A DNA stretch of 64,000 nucleotides from Cyanoderma ruficeps. Taxonomy: Eukaryota; Chordata; Aves; Passeriformes; Timaliidae. Numbering within the stretch: position 1 is the stretch's first letter; each line of letters opens with the position of its first letter. Below the pieces are notes generated by a model. It ran no database searches. It was not told where the DNA came from and saw nothing but the letters and a program-made list of their open reading frames with translations. Positions 13,636 through 24,921 of the stretch are shown here, in pieces. The stretch covers positions 16,797,754 through 16,861,753 of the forward strand of contig VZDJ01000623.1 of assembly GCA_008694505.1 (NCBI GenBank), given 5' to 3'. A program made the position numbers and the translations under genes.

Positions 13636-13667
13636 CCAACCCAAACCATTCTACGATTCTGTGATCC
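13636..13667 (+). mobile_element. CR1 LINE 3' terminus, right part of the interrupted copy
   Basis: CCAACCCAAACC followed by ATTCTACGATTCTGTGATCC is the CR1 3' end with its terminal octamer-like repeats. It completes the copy that stops at 13142. A short AT dinucleotide run follows directly at about 13678-13695. Confidence 0.85.
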
Positions 13668-14549
13668 AATTTTCATCTATATATATATATATATTTGCCC
13701 TAGTTCATTTCTGCTTCAAAGTTCATAATTCAAATATGATTCTTAAGATGGGAACTGACTATGAGTCCAAGTTACAGTAAAATGCAATTTCAAATCTTGG
13801 GCTTGCATTTTCTCAAGAGAAAAAGACCTCAGCACTAATCCAAAACTGAAAATCAAACTGTATTACTTTCTTGCAGTATAACTCACTTTCTTAAAAGAAG
13901 GCTTCAGCTTTATTTTTTGGAGCCATTCATCTTTTTTTGGAAAAAAGATGGTGAGCACATATAATTCAGACAGAATTTTTACATATAACTTTCCTGGCCA
14001 TGCTTTAGTGGGCTTCTTATGGTTCTCATCCTGATTGCAAAATTGTAGACCTGAATAATTTTTAGATCCTGAATCTCACTACAATTACATTCTTTTTCCC
14101 CCCCCACTTTTCCTTTATCTTCACATTTAAGTGTATTTCACTCTTATTCTCAATCTGCCATTCAAAATGTGTCAAATTGAGGAATACTAGACTACAGCAG
14201 TAACTGACAGTATTTTAAAAATCAGTCTAGACTGCATGCAGTAGGTCTCGGAGAAAAGTGCTTGCCTATGATATATGGCATTTTAACATATTATTCTAAA
14301 TTACTTCCATCAAGCAATGAAATGGCATTCAGTTCACGAGCATGTGAACAAGCTGTAGAATTTTCTTTGACAACATGCTCCTTGTAAGATCAAACTTGTA
14401 AAACATCACATCAGATTTAATGTCTAATACATCAACTTTTTCCCTTGCTTTGTTTTTTTTAGTTCTAAAGATTTAATGTTGAGAAGATATTTTCCCCAAG
14501 TTGACATAAATATTAGAAATCAGAAGAAAATGTGACTTATTCTTCCTAA
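13668..14549. other. Unique sequence, no gene seen
   Basis: Nothing coding is recognised. A short perfect hairpin lies at 13928-13950: arms CATCTTTTTT and AAAAAAGATG around a 3-nt loop. It is homopolymer-like and has no obvious role. Confidence 0.5.
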
Positions 14550-14900
14550 GAATTGTCTCTAAAAGACAGTGCAGCACTTAGAAATAATCAGCCTGCAGAA
14601 ATGGAGAAGATAAGGAAATGACAGATTCATTAAACAGCTGTTTCCATCTGTCTTTGAAGCAGAAGCCGATTTTAGACAGCTGTATAACAGAGAAATATGC
14701 TCTAATAGAGCAGAAAGAAGTAATTGCATGCAATACAGCAATAACAGGAATTGTTGCAAATTTTAAAATGAGACAGCACTGTGTAAAGTGACACGGAAAT
14801 AACAACATTCAGGATTCTGCATTTTTTCCTCCCTTTGATTTCTCAGTTGTCTTCCAGTCTGGAGAAATGTAATCTATAAAACGAGGCGAGCAGCTGGTTT
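14550..14900. promoter_or_regulatory. Candidate conserved noncoding element with E-boxes and a 12-bp palindrome
   Basis: The block has no simple repeats or transposon signature. It contains two CAGCTG E-boxes (14635-14640 and 14677-14682) and the perfect palindrome ATTGCATGCAAT at 14723-14734, which overlaps POU/C/EBP-like half-sites. The texture resembles vertebrate developmental enhancers. The open frames on the minus strand here carry no domain signature. The call is inference from motifs and texture. Confidence 0.27.
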
Positions 14901-15498
14901 GATTTCCTTGCTTGCAATAGGGGATGTGCTTCAGTCTGGCTTGAGCTGGGCAGTGTCCAGATGAGGACTGATCTCACCTGTTGCTGCTGTGGAGTCCCTT
15001 GCTCTATGGAGCACTTCAATGCATTTGGTGGCTGGCAGTCATTATCTCCTCTGTGAAGTAAAGGAGCTTATAAAAAAACAGCCTTGTTGTTAATCTTTCT
15101 TAGTGTATTTAATATAGTTCTATATTATATAAAATATTTAATAGAATACATATGTTTATATAATGTGAACATGAATATTTCATATGACTATAAGAAGGTG
15201 TCCCACTACAAGGACCTCAGCACTACCATCTTCCCAGGAGGGTCATGACTGTGACTGGCATCTTTGTAGCCAAGGAAGCAGCTGAGGGTTTTGAGCCTCT
15301 CTACCTATGACCCACTTCAGGGGCTATTTACGCAGCCTGTGACAGTTTCTTTTCCCCACTTTTATTTTCTATTGTCAAAGGTTAACCTAGACTCAGAAAT
15401 AAAACCCAATACTTTTATTTTAGAGGAAAAACCAGTGTCTTGAGGGAGTTTCTTATATTCTTAATGATGAACATTTTTTTTGCTCTTTAGGAGGGCGT
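14901..15498. other. Unique sequence, no gene seen
   Basis: Contains a somewhat GC-richer part near 15200-15340 and an AT run near 15110-15180. Neither is recognised. Confidence 0.45.
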
Positions 15499-15765
15499 GT
15501 GGCAATAGGACCAGGAGGAATGGCTTTAAACTGAGAGTAGGATTGGACTGGATATTAGGAAAAAATTCTTCACTGAGGGTGGTGAGGCACTGGCATGGGT
15601 TGCCCAGAGAAGATGCAGTTGACTCTTCCCTGGAAGTTTTGAAGTCCAGGCTGGAATGGGCTTGGAGCAGCCTGTTCTATGGAAGGTGTCTGTGTCCATG
15701 GCAGGGGGTTGGAACCAGGTGACCTTTAAGGTCTCTTCCAAACCAAACCATTCTTTGTTTCTGTG
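15499..15765 (+). mobile_element. CR1 LINE 3' fragment, about 270 bp
   Basis: A 5'-truncated CR1 in consensus order: GTGGCAATAGGACCAGGAG, TGGATATTAGGAAAAAATTC, a 'GAGGCACTGGCATGGGTTGC' module, CAGGCTGGAATGGGC, GAGCAGCCTGTTCTATGGAA, GTCCATGGCAGGGGGTTGGA and a degenerate ATTCTTTGTTTCTGTG terminus. No reverse transcriptase part is left. The overlapping 80-codon and 71-codon frames are read-through of this repeat. Confidence 0.93.
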
Positions 15766-16194
15766 TTGATGTGTAATCCAAGCTGGGACGCCTCACCTTA
15801 CTTATTCTTGCTTTTTAAACAATCTTGAGCCAGAAATTTCTATATCACACTCTCATGTTCCTATGCTGTCTCCATTAAATCATTCTGATATAAATATCAC
15901 TGAATTCACAGGCATAGTTATTATATTCCTCTTGTGTCTCTCCACATCATCTCTTCATTTACACCAAATTGCAGTTCTAGTACCTTGTATCCTTTTAAAT
16001 TTGGATATTTAGTATATTGATCTGGGAAAAAGCCCCAATATTTTATGGTGACCAGGCTCTGCATTGCATCTTTATTATGAACTTGCAGCCGTCTTCCAAG
16101 TGAGTGACCTCCAGGTGTCTGCTTTTGGTCTGCCATGACCAGAATCAGTGCAGTTGGAATTTACCTGTTAAATCCTGCCACCAGTGTGGAGGAG

Positions 16195-16233
16195 GTTCCT
16201 TCCTTCCTTCCTTCCTTCCTTCCTTCCTTCCTT
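16195..16233 (+). repeat. (TTCC)n microsatellite ending in an assembly gap
   Basis: About nine to ten TTCC units run directly into a single N at 16234, so the array length is not reliable. Confidence 0.95.
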
Positions 16234-17118
16234 NAGAAAAATGAAACAGAATTTGCACTAAAAATGGTGCTGATTTTCTGTATGATCCATTTTGCATTCT
16301 TTGTTTGGTCTTATTTGCATTATTTATCTTAGCTCCCTATAAAATAATCAATTTTTATAGGAACACATTAACTGCAATTTAAAAGCAAAAAATCCAGAGA
16401 GTTTTTAGTAGTTTTGATCAAGATTTTAAAATACCATTAAAAACCTTCCATACTATAATTAGTCTAAGGACAATTTATAGGTTACATTCTTTGGTTTTGA
16501 TATTTTATTCCAGGACTGTGCTGTTTTTTCCTTTGTCACTGAAAGTCTAAATTTTAACAGAAATATATACTAGAGAATTCTCTTCATTCCACAGCTGTAT
16601 GTTTCTCTCTCTATTTTTCTGTTCTAAACTGGTCAGGATTATTTTCCTGTTTTGGACTTCATCCACTGACAATGAAAAAGAGAAAATGAAAGCTAAAGAG
16701 CTATATCTGTCCTGAATGAGCAAATGCACAATCCCAGCTTCATCTTTTCACAATATTATATTGTAAATGTATATACTAATATTTGCTCTAAAACAAAAAC
16801 TTGTAGCTCTGGAAATATTCATGCTTCCACTTCTTGGCCTTTAGAAATATATCACCTACTTAAACAAAGATCAGAAATGCTAAATCTTCTTTTGCCATGA
16901 ACACCATAATAAGAAAATAGTGGTTGATGTACAGATTAGGAGGAAGGCAAAGGAAAGCCTGAATTTTTTTTCTAGAAGCATAGAAGAGCTCCAAGGAAAG
17001 TTAAATGAAGCAATAAGTACTCCAATGATTAATTACAGATCTTCTAATAGTTAATTTAAATTAAAACTACTTTTTAATTTTTCTTTTCTGTATCCTACTA
17101 TAAAATATATACAACACT

Positions 17119-17159
17119 GTATGTGTGTGTGTATTTATATATATATATATTTATATATA
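17119..17159 (+). repeat. TG/TA dinucleotide microsatellite
   Basis: A short GTGTGTGTGT run passes into TATATATATA tracts, a common compound dinucleotide repeat. Confidence 0.85.
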
Positions 17160-18329
17160 GGCTTTTTTACTTTAAAGAGGCTGTTTATGTCACAGGAAGA
17201 CACCTTCAGACAGAGCTAATTAGAGAAGCCTCCCATTGAGTCATGACGTGCAGGACTTCCCTGGTTTCTCACCTCTGTCTCAGAAAAGACCCTGGGTGTT
17301 GCTGGATCCAATCTTAGCCCCACACTTTGTCAATGGTTTATGTCTAAAGGAAAGGAGTAATTGGAACTTTGTAGAACTTTGGTCAAGAATGGCAATCCAA
17401 ATAAATTTATATAAATAACATAAATTATTTGAATAAAATGATTATGATAATTATTAGACTAAAGATTTTAATCAGAAATATTTCATACACAGTAAAGGTA
17501 GCTATAACTACTAGTATAGTGAACTATTTTTGCGGCACTAGTCAAGCAATTATATTAAAGCTATCAAAAACAATTATTAAATAGAAATTAATGTTACTCC
17601 CCCATATCAAGGGCTTTGAGCAAATATCTTTTACTCAGCCTCAAGGAGGAACCTTAAGGGGGATCCCTACTCAAGGAAGGAATCTGCACATACACTCCAA
17701 TAAGTGACTGGTTAGAAGATATTAACAATTAAATGTGAGGTGAGGCTTTTATAGTATAAAGCAATTGACTGTTGGTCATACATCTCCAGGCCAGATGTGT
17801 CAGCCCAGTAGATACAGGTAGGTTATCAGCACTGTCACTTTTTGGTTTCTTTATGAGGTGCTTTGTCTGCAGCATCCTCATAAGTGGTAGTTTCTGTCAG
17901 GAAACAATGTTCTTCCACAGGATATTTGACTTTAGGGTTGATTAGCCAGGTTGATTTCAGCATTTTTCAATACCAAAAGCAGCTTGACCCCCATTCTCCA
18001 TCCATTATCCATGGCTTTGCAAACAGGATGTTGTGAGTGTTGTTTTACCCCCACAGCAAGAACTATGTTAGGGAAGCTTTTTCTTTTAAAGTCTCCCAAT
18101 TATTTCTGTCTGGCATTGTGGACCATAATCTTCATTATCCTCTCAATATGTCAGTTGTACAGATGATCAGATTTGCTTAAGCCTTAATTAAGCATTTATT
18201 AATTCTACTAGGTTAAATGCAGACCAGTCCTATTGCAGTTATTATAGCAATGGTAAACCTTGTTAATAATTTGAAATCTCTTCTATTGTTTTGCAAGATC
18301 AGGATGATCTCACTGATTAAACATCAGTA

Positions 18330-18680
18330 CACTTATGTCACTTTAATTGCAGCATCCCACTGTTGGCCTGGGATTTAGGTCTGCATTGTAGACATCTAAG
18401 AGCAGGTGTTGAGCTAGACACCTAATTCAGTTTTCCAGCTAATTGGGAGCTAGTTAATGCAGTCAGTGGAGCCTAGCTGAATGCATCTGTATTAGAGTGA
18501 GATGAGCAATTCTCTAGGCTCCTTTCATTGTGTTGGTTACCACTGAGTGTAATGAGAAATTAGCAACCCATCTCTCCTGTAAGCATATTGAGACATCCAA
18601 ATTTAGGTACCTGCAGTCTGGAGTTGGGTCTACACTTAATGACCTGACTGGCTCATCTCTTGAAAAGTCAGATATTTTAT
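18330..18680. mobile_element. Possible old LTR fragment
   Basis: The segment has LTR-like composition with reiterated CACCTAATT, CAGCTAATTGGGAGCTAG and TTAGGTACCTG phrases. It resembles, from memory, decayed avian ERV LTRs, but I cannot name the family, find its ends or see a target-site duplication. It could also be unique sequence. Confidence 0.3.
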
Positions 18681-21229
18681 CCAAGCTGCTGGATAATTTG
18701 CAATGAAAGTATCTCTAATCATGTTATAATCCAGAAAATGCACACATAATGCTGTATTTAAGAAAAAAAACCAAAAAAAACACCAAAAACTACCAACAGC
18801 TTTTACCATGTTAAAGCTTTCCTATTGTCTTTTGTTATTCCAACTACCAAGGTGGTGGGTTAGGTCTAAGACACAAGTTCATGGAAAATGAGGTTTAATG
18901 GATTTGCTCTGAACTCGTGTGTCTGTGCCCACACCAGCCTTTCATTTCACAGCTTCTAAGTCTCCGCAAGCCTGTTTTTCAAGGGAACTGTCCCAAGAAA
19001 GGAAAACTAAGCCACAGAAGCAAAAGCTCACTGAAAACATTTGAATATGAAACAACCTGAGTTAAAGCCTAAACAGAAGCTTTAGGAAGGGAAATCTCGT
19101 TTTAGTATAATCACAGTTCAAATCATTCTACCTGCTCAGGGTCATATGAAACAAAAAACATCTATCAGCAGTGAGTTTAGTGGTGGAGAGAAGCGCTATG
19201 AAACAAGAGCCTGAAGCCCTTTCCCAGTCACATGTACAACATGGAAATAGAGTATGTTTCTGGTATAATGGACCTCCTTTCTCTTGTTTTCTTCTCTGCT
19301 TTCCTCTCATGTGTCTTTAAGGTTTTTAGGTAGGTGTCTTTTCAACTTCTACAGATCCTGAGCTGTTCTGAAAAATCTTTGTCACATCTCTCATATACCA
19401 CAACATCTACCTTGACTGTTCACCTCGGGCTTTTGATCAACATGTACCCCGCTCTTTTCACCTTTTCCCTTTTTTCCCTCTGTTTTCAAACTGCCAAGAT
19501 CTCACTTTCGTTAATATTGGATTAGGCTGTACATAAATCACACATTCTCTGTTACCCAGTCAAGTGTTCCTTCCAGTTCCTTGTGCTGCAACCAGATCAT
19601 TTGGGATTCTCTGGCAACTTGAGTGCAACTTGAGAGGTACAGAGGCCAATTTGCCTTTTGTTTTTTTTTTCTGGGCTCACTGGGATTTGCACATTGGAAG
19701 GAACCACTGTGGAAAGCTACTTCTGAGCCGCTATGCACAAAGCCAGGGAGAAAGGCTGGACCTTTACTCCTCTCATGGAAAAGGTGCTGGCTTTCTCCCA
19801 GGCTCTCTGCTGTGCTTCAATTACATCCACACAAAAAAGGTCTTGTCTGGAGGGAGCTACTCCTGAGCAGTGTGGACTCAAGCCAGACTGAGTTGTTTGG
19901 TCCCAGGGTATGATTATTCAGCAATACAAGTTTTGATCTCAAAATTATGGTTAGGCCAGCATTTTGCCTTAGCCATATCACTTACTCTTCTGATCCGATC
20001 TCCTGAGCAAAGAAACCCTGGGGTTTGGGTCAGGTTATTGTAAACTGAATAATACATAGTTTTATTTCTACATTTATGAAGATACGATCCTACTTCTTAG
20101 TACTAGAGGACACCACACCAGTTATTTAACCATTTTTCTTCTTTCATAGATGAGAAAAAAAAATCACATAGGTAATTGTGTAAGCATGGAGAAAGTAGCC
20201 TGAGTGTCCTAAACAAAATATAATATGAGTCACATGCTGAAAGAACCTGTGTGTAACTTAGTAATCAAAAAAGAAATATGCAGGTGAGGTGTTAGGATAT
20301 ATTGTAGGTCTGGAGCTAATGTGGTGTTTGTGCATTTACCTGACTCTGGCAGCATCCAAAAGGTGAGAAATTACAGCACTTAAATGATAGCACTTTGTTC
20401 AAGGAGGAGGTAGGAAGATTTTAATTTGCCCTAGAATCATTGTCTACTATGATTTTTTACATTCTTTTGGTAGATTAAGTTTATTCATTATGTATATTTT
20501 AATAATTATTTATTTTAATAAGTTTATTCATCATATATACTATACAGTCATCATAATATATCATATTAATTTCATTTTCATAATTGGCCTGACTCCTTAC
20601 ACATCTGAGAGATCCTATGTGTCTGTGAATATGCTTGTGAGAAAGGAAGAGAAAAAGACACTAAAGAAGAGTTAAAAGTTTTCTTTTAACAAACTTTAGA
20701 TTTCTAAGTAACATACTGGAGCTGCCAATTTAAAAGAATGTAATAGCTGGAGAAAACAAAAAAGTTAAAGAAATGATACAGATTTTGTTTCTCTTGAATG
20801 CAGAGAGAAAAACTATGGCCTAACCCTGTGTAAATATGCCAGTTTTGGAATACTATATTTAGTTTTTACTTGATTCAAAGCAGCATATAATTTTAATAAA
20901 ACATTGGATTACTAAGTATCAAGAAACGATTCTAAGGTTTGACCACATAGGTATCAGTATCTCAATTCATTTTTTTTTTCTTTTGCATTAGAATTCCTCC
21001 TTTCCCTTAAGATAGTCTAAGCCAGAAATAATTCTACTGGAATCAGTAGAGTTAAAATTCATGTAACACCAGAACAACACTGGGAAAACAAAATGCACTT
21101 GAAGTTCACACATGTTTATGTCTGGACTTTCCATTTTTCTTATCATAATAGAGAAATCTGACCCTCTGAGCCAGAGTTGATTTTCCACTATGTTTCAGAT
21201 GGGAAAGGATATCTGCACTGGGAATACTG
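18681..21229. other. Unique sequence with one unassigned GC-richer patch
   Basis: No gene is recognised. The stretch 19540-19915 is GC-richer and gives overlapping open frames of 96 and 100 codons in two plus-strand frames, which argues for chance rather than a gene. It could be an old transposon. An AT-rich low-complexity zone lies at about 20480-20580. Confidence 0.45.
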
Positions 21230-21580
21230 TCCAAAAACACGATTAGTTTTTTTAAAAAAGCAACGCAGACAGAAAACAGATGTTAACTGCTGTGAGAGAA
21301 AAGTGATTGGCAGGGAAGAGAAACTGAAAAATTGATGTTTTAGCATAAAATGCCTTTAATTGGAAATGACAATAGCACAGCAACAGAGAGAAGCAAGCTT
21401 AATATGTAAGGCATAGCTCAACAGCAGCATTCAGGCCATATTTCCAAGCAGTGACTTTCTGTATTTTGAGGATATTTTGCATATCCTGCACGTAACTAAT
21501 AATGTGCTGAAATGTCAGACTTGTGTTTCATCTCCCTTCTCGTTACCTGCACTTGCCTTTGGATGGTGGAGGACAACATA
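21230..21580. promoter_or_regulatory. Weak candidate conserved noncoding element
   Basis: The block is repeat-free with evenly mixed base composition and an ATTTTGCATATCCTGCA segment (octamer-like) at about 21473-21490. The call rests on texture alone. Confidence 0.17.
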
Positions 21581-24480
21581 GAATTACCACAGAAATACCT
21601 CACTTATCTTGCGAGCTATTTGTCATATAAATTTTCCTTTAGGGAAAAAAAGCTGTGTTAGTGATTGTGAGTTCCCTTAAAGAGGCATAATTTCCCCTCT
21701 GAATCCAGTATTCATAGCTTAATGAAGTTAGAACAGTCATTCCCAGCTAAGATGCCTCACATGCCAAATTTTATCTCTGTCTATGCAGAAAGAAATTTAA
21801 CACCAGTCATCCTTTACAGGGCGGTTTTGCATTTTCTTCCAGTCCCCCAGTGCAGAAGGATGCTGAAGAATGCAGTAATTGATGCAGTAGGATTACCCCA
21901 AAAACTGTAAATCAGGAAAAAAGCAGGGAGAGATGGGACTGGGCAGTGAGATGTACTACAAACCAGCCAACCAAGACTTTATTTCTGCTGTATCATCACT
22001 GAGAAAAATGACACTGTATATTAAATTGAGACATCTAAAAAAAATGAATGGAATTTTGGGGTTGATTTTATTTTTTTAACCTCCATACTAACTAGATCTG
22101 ACACTATTTGGCAGGAGGACAAAACACTTTAGTAAAGCAACATTAATTCTTGTTCACTTCAGGGATGAAGTATCTGAATTAGTAAGACACACTTAAAACT
22201 AAGCTCAGCCTTAAGCTGGTCAAGATTTTGCTCCTAAGCAATAAAGCACACACATTGAAAGCAATCCTTTACCTTAAGCTGACAAGCTATTACTGCATAG
22301 CAATAATAGTTACCATGTTTTTCCTTCGTTGCCTTTTAATTTAGCAGGAAAATGTTGTGCTAAGCATAATGCGTTTGAGTTGTACCTGTCCCATTTCTAA
22401 TGGTATTGAAGTTTAAACCTGCTTTTTCTGGGGTTGCCATGGCTTCATCAGTTACTGTCTCTGCTTTATTTGAGATCTGTGGATCAAAGTAATGCAACCA
22501 TTTTCTCTCCTGCACCAAACTGGGTATAGAGATAGCAGATTACTTCCATTACTTGTCTCAGATCACAAAATGGGGCAATGTTTGAAGCAGCAGAGCAAAA
22601 CCACGTTCCTCACGAGTGCTATCACTAGAGCCAATAGCTGCATAAGGAGAGGCTTCAGGAAGAACAGTATTTTTGGATATTTTCCTCACATCCAAGCCCA
22701 TTGCCATGGTGGTGGAACCATATTGATTCCACAGGGCTGTGGTTCAAGTGCTACAAAGTGCAGGAGACAGCACTGCAACAGCAGAGCTTGTATTTGCTGC
22801 ATGAGAAAACAAAAATACATTTTTCTGATAGAAATTACAAGGTTGATTTCATCCTTATTAAATGATATGGTAAAAAAATTAATCTTCTTAATACAGACAT
22901 TCTTAGAACAATCAAAAAAGGATGTTCTTTCCTAAATTCAGTATCAAATTCTAGAAGTGATAGCTTCTATATCCAGCAGTGCTGGAAGCTGTTTACTTGC
23001 ACTGAGAAATGGCTTTTCAGCCCTCCTTGGTAGATGGCAGCTCTGAAGAAGTGTGCAGAGGATCCTGTAGGTAGTATGATAGGTGTGATCTTACAAGTGG
23101 GAGGGTTCCCCCGTCTTATTGATAGTGGGGTCTGGATGAACACCCATGGCCTATGAATGAACCAACACTTTTCATTATTGCCACAATGTCCTAAATCTTC
23201 GGAGAGTGATAGCCTGAGGAAAGGAACAAAGAAAAATACACAAAGAAGTAGTTATCTCAATTTTACCATTCCTGGTTGTGGCTAATTACTGATACTCTGA
23301 GAGCTGAGAGTAAACAAAATTAAATTTCCTGCTTGTAGTTGCAAACTCAGTAGAATTTTAGGTAGGAGGAAAAAAATTGGTGCGTCAATTTAAGCATGAA
23401 CATATGAAGATCCTCATTAAAATGGAAACAGGGGAAGATACTGCCAAAAGTATAAAACAAAACCTGTTCCACACTTGATTATTGCTTAGCATCCAGCTGA
23501 TCATGTCTTCTAATCAGTGGGAATTTCTTGTAATTTTTTGATTTTTAAAATTTCCTTTTCTGTAATTTTTGGCGTCACTGTTGCAACATGCCAAGTTGCC
23601 AAAATGTATTTTAAGTATTTTTCCTCCATATACACACACAAATGCACGCTGTTGTATCCTCCCGCCTCTGTTGACCATCTCCTTCCTCCTGATTTATTCT
23701 GTTGTAAGCTGGTCACCTTTTATGTGCTTTCCTAACCAGAGAAATCTTAATTCCAGTGCAGACCTGGACATATCCTGAGCAGATTTAAACAAATCACATG
23801 GTAATGGAAAGAGCACACAGAAAGCAGATAAATTGCAACTTCTACAGCCACTGTCATTACATGAAGTTTATTTTCAGGTTTCTGTCAAATTATTTCCTTC
23901 TGCTATCTTCTGGGGGAAAAAATTGCATCAGTTTCTGCTTCCCACCTCGTGCCTGTCTCCAGCCTGGTTCCCAGTGTTGCTGGTCAAGTAGTCTGGGGAC
24001 ACACAGTGAATGGCATCAGAGAGCTTGTATGGCTGCAGAATAAGTGATGCTGAGAGCAGCACCCATAGCCTCACAGCCCTAGCTGCTTTGATTGCAGCTT
24101 CCTGGTGATTTATTTTGCATATTTTCCTCCAAAGTGCATGCTGATCAACCTCTTTCATTGGCACTTTGGAGAGAAATCTCTCCATAGTTCCCTCAGACAG
24201 GACAGGATGGGCACAGCAGTTGCACATATTTAATTGCTTCATTGTAATTTGGGTTCTCTAAAATGGAGTATTTTGACTGGAATTTTGCCTGCCCTACATT
24301 GTGTCCTTTTAGAAATGCTTCTCATCTTTGGGTGTAAGTTGAAGAAACTGATTCTGAGATTATTAAAGGTTGGGTTTCTCTGGAAACTACTGTTGAATTG
24401 TTATTGCAGTTGAACTACTGTACTAGAACCACTAAATCTCTGACGGACGTTGTGGTTCCTAAATATAACCTGAACATTGT
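21581..24480. other. Unique sequence, no gene seen; includes the longest chance frame
   Basis: The longest ATG-initiated frame of the window (147 codons, 22492-22935, plus strand) lies here. Its product is cysteine- and basic-rich in the middle, shows no family signature or signal peptide, and I judge it non-coding. The patch 22990-23160 is GC-richer and unassigned. Confidence 0.5.
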
Positions 24481-24921
24481 TTACCCCTTTTTTTTGGGGG
24501 GGGGGTTTTTTTGGTTTGTTTTTTTTTTTNTAAGGTAATGAGGAAAAGGAGGCTATTTGAGGCTGAGGCTCAAAGGGATCCATATATCAGGGAACTGGGG
24601 CAGAACCTTTGACTAGCTCTGAAAGTTCCTGGTGGCACAACCAGAAAAGGTTTCATGCCTCTGGGTGGGGTTAGAGACACCGAGAAGAGAGCAAGGAGCT
24701 GCTTCAGGCTGTTCAAGGAGAAATCCTCTTGCCTTTGATGTTTTGCTCTGAAATGAGCACAGGATGGTGAAAGCTGAGGGCAAGGGCTGTGCATAGACTG
24801 AGAGGTACACTGGCAAGTGCAAAGGTTTCAGTTTGACTGCATCAGAGTGCTTAGTGTTTTCCACTTCAAAATACGTTTGGGTTTTTTTTTTGGTTGGTTG
24901 GTTGGTTGGGGGTGGGGGGGG
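24481..24921. repeat. Two T/G homopolymer zones flanking a GC-richer patch
   Basis: The first zone (24488-24530) is a T run, a run of about ten G, and more T, ending in an N at 24530. The second (24892-24921) is TTGG repeated about four times followed by a G-rich run. Between them, 24540-24830 is GC-richer and unassigned. The G runs could form quadruplex-like structure, but length in such runs is error-prone. Confidence 0.7.

Larger units (their letters stand above)
15766..18329. other. Unique AT-rich sequence, no gene seen
   Basis: Apart from the TTCC array at 16195-16233 and a TG/TA microsatellite at about 17119-17159 (annotated separately), nothing is recognised. Short open frames have no domain features. 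Confidence 0.5.

Noticed and set aside
22492..22935. 147-codon plus-strand open frame, the longest in the window
   Set aside because: There is no domain, signal peptide or family resemblance; the amino-acid composition looks like translated random DNA, and the length is near the chance maximum for this much AT-rich sequence.
24892..24921. G-quadruplex regulatory element
   Set aside because: The G-rich run lies in a TTGG microsatellite and G homopolymer, where sequence accuracy is poor; no function is supported.
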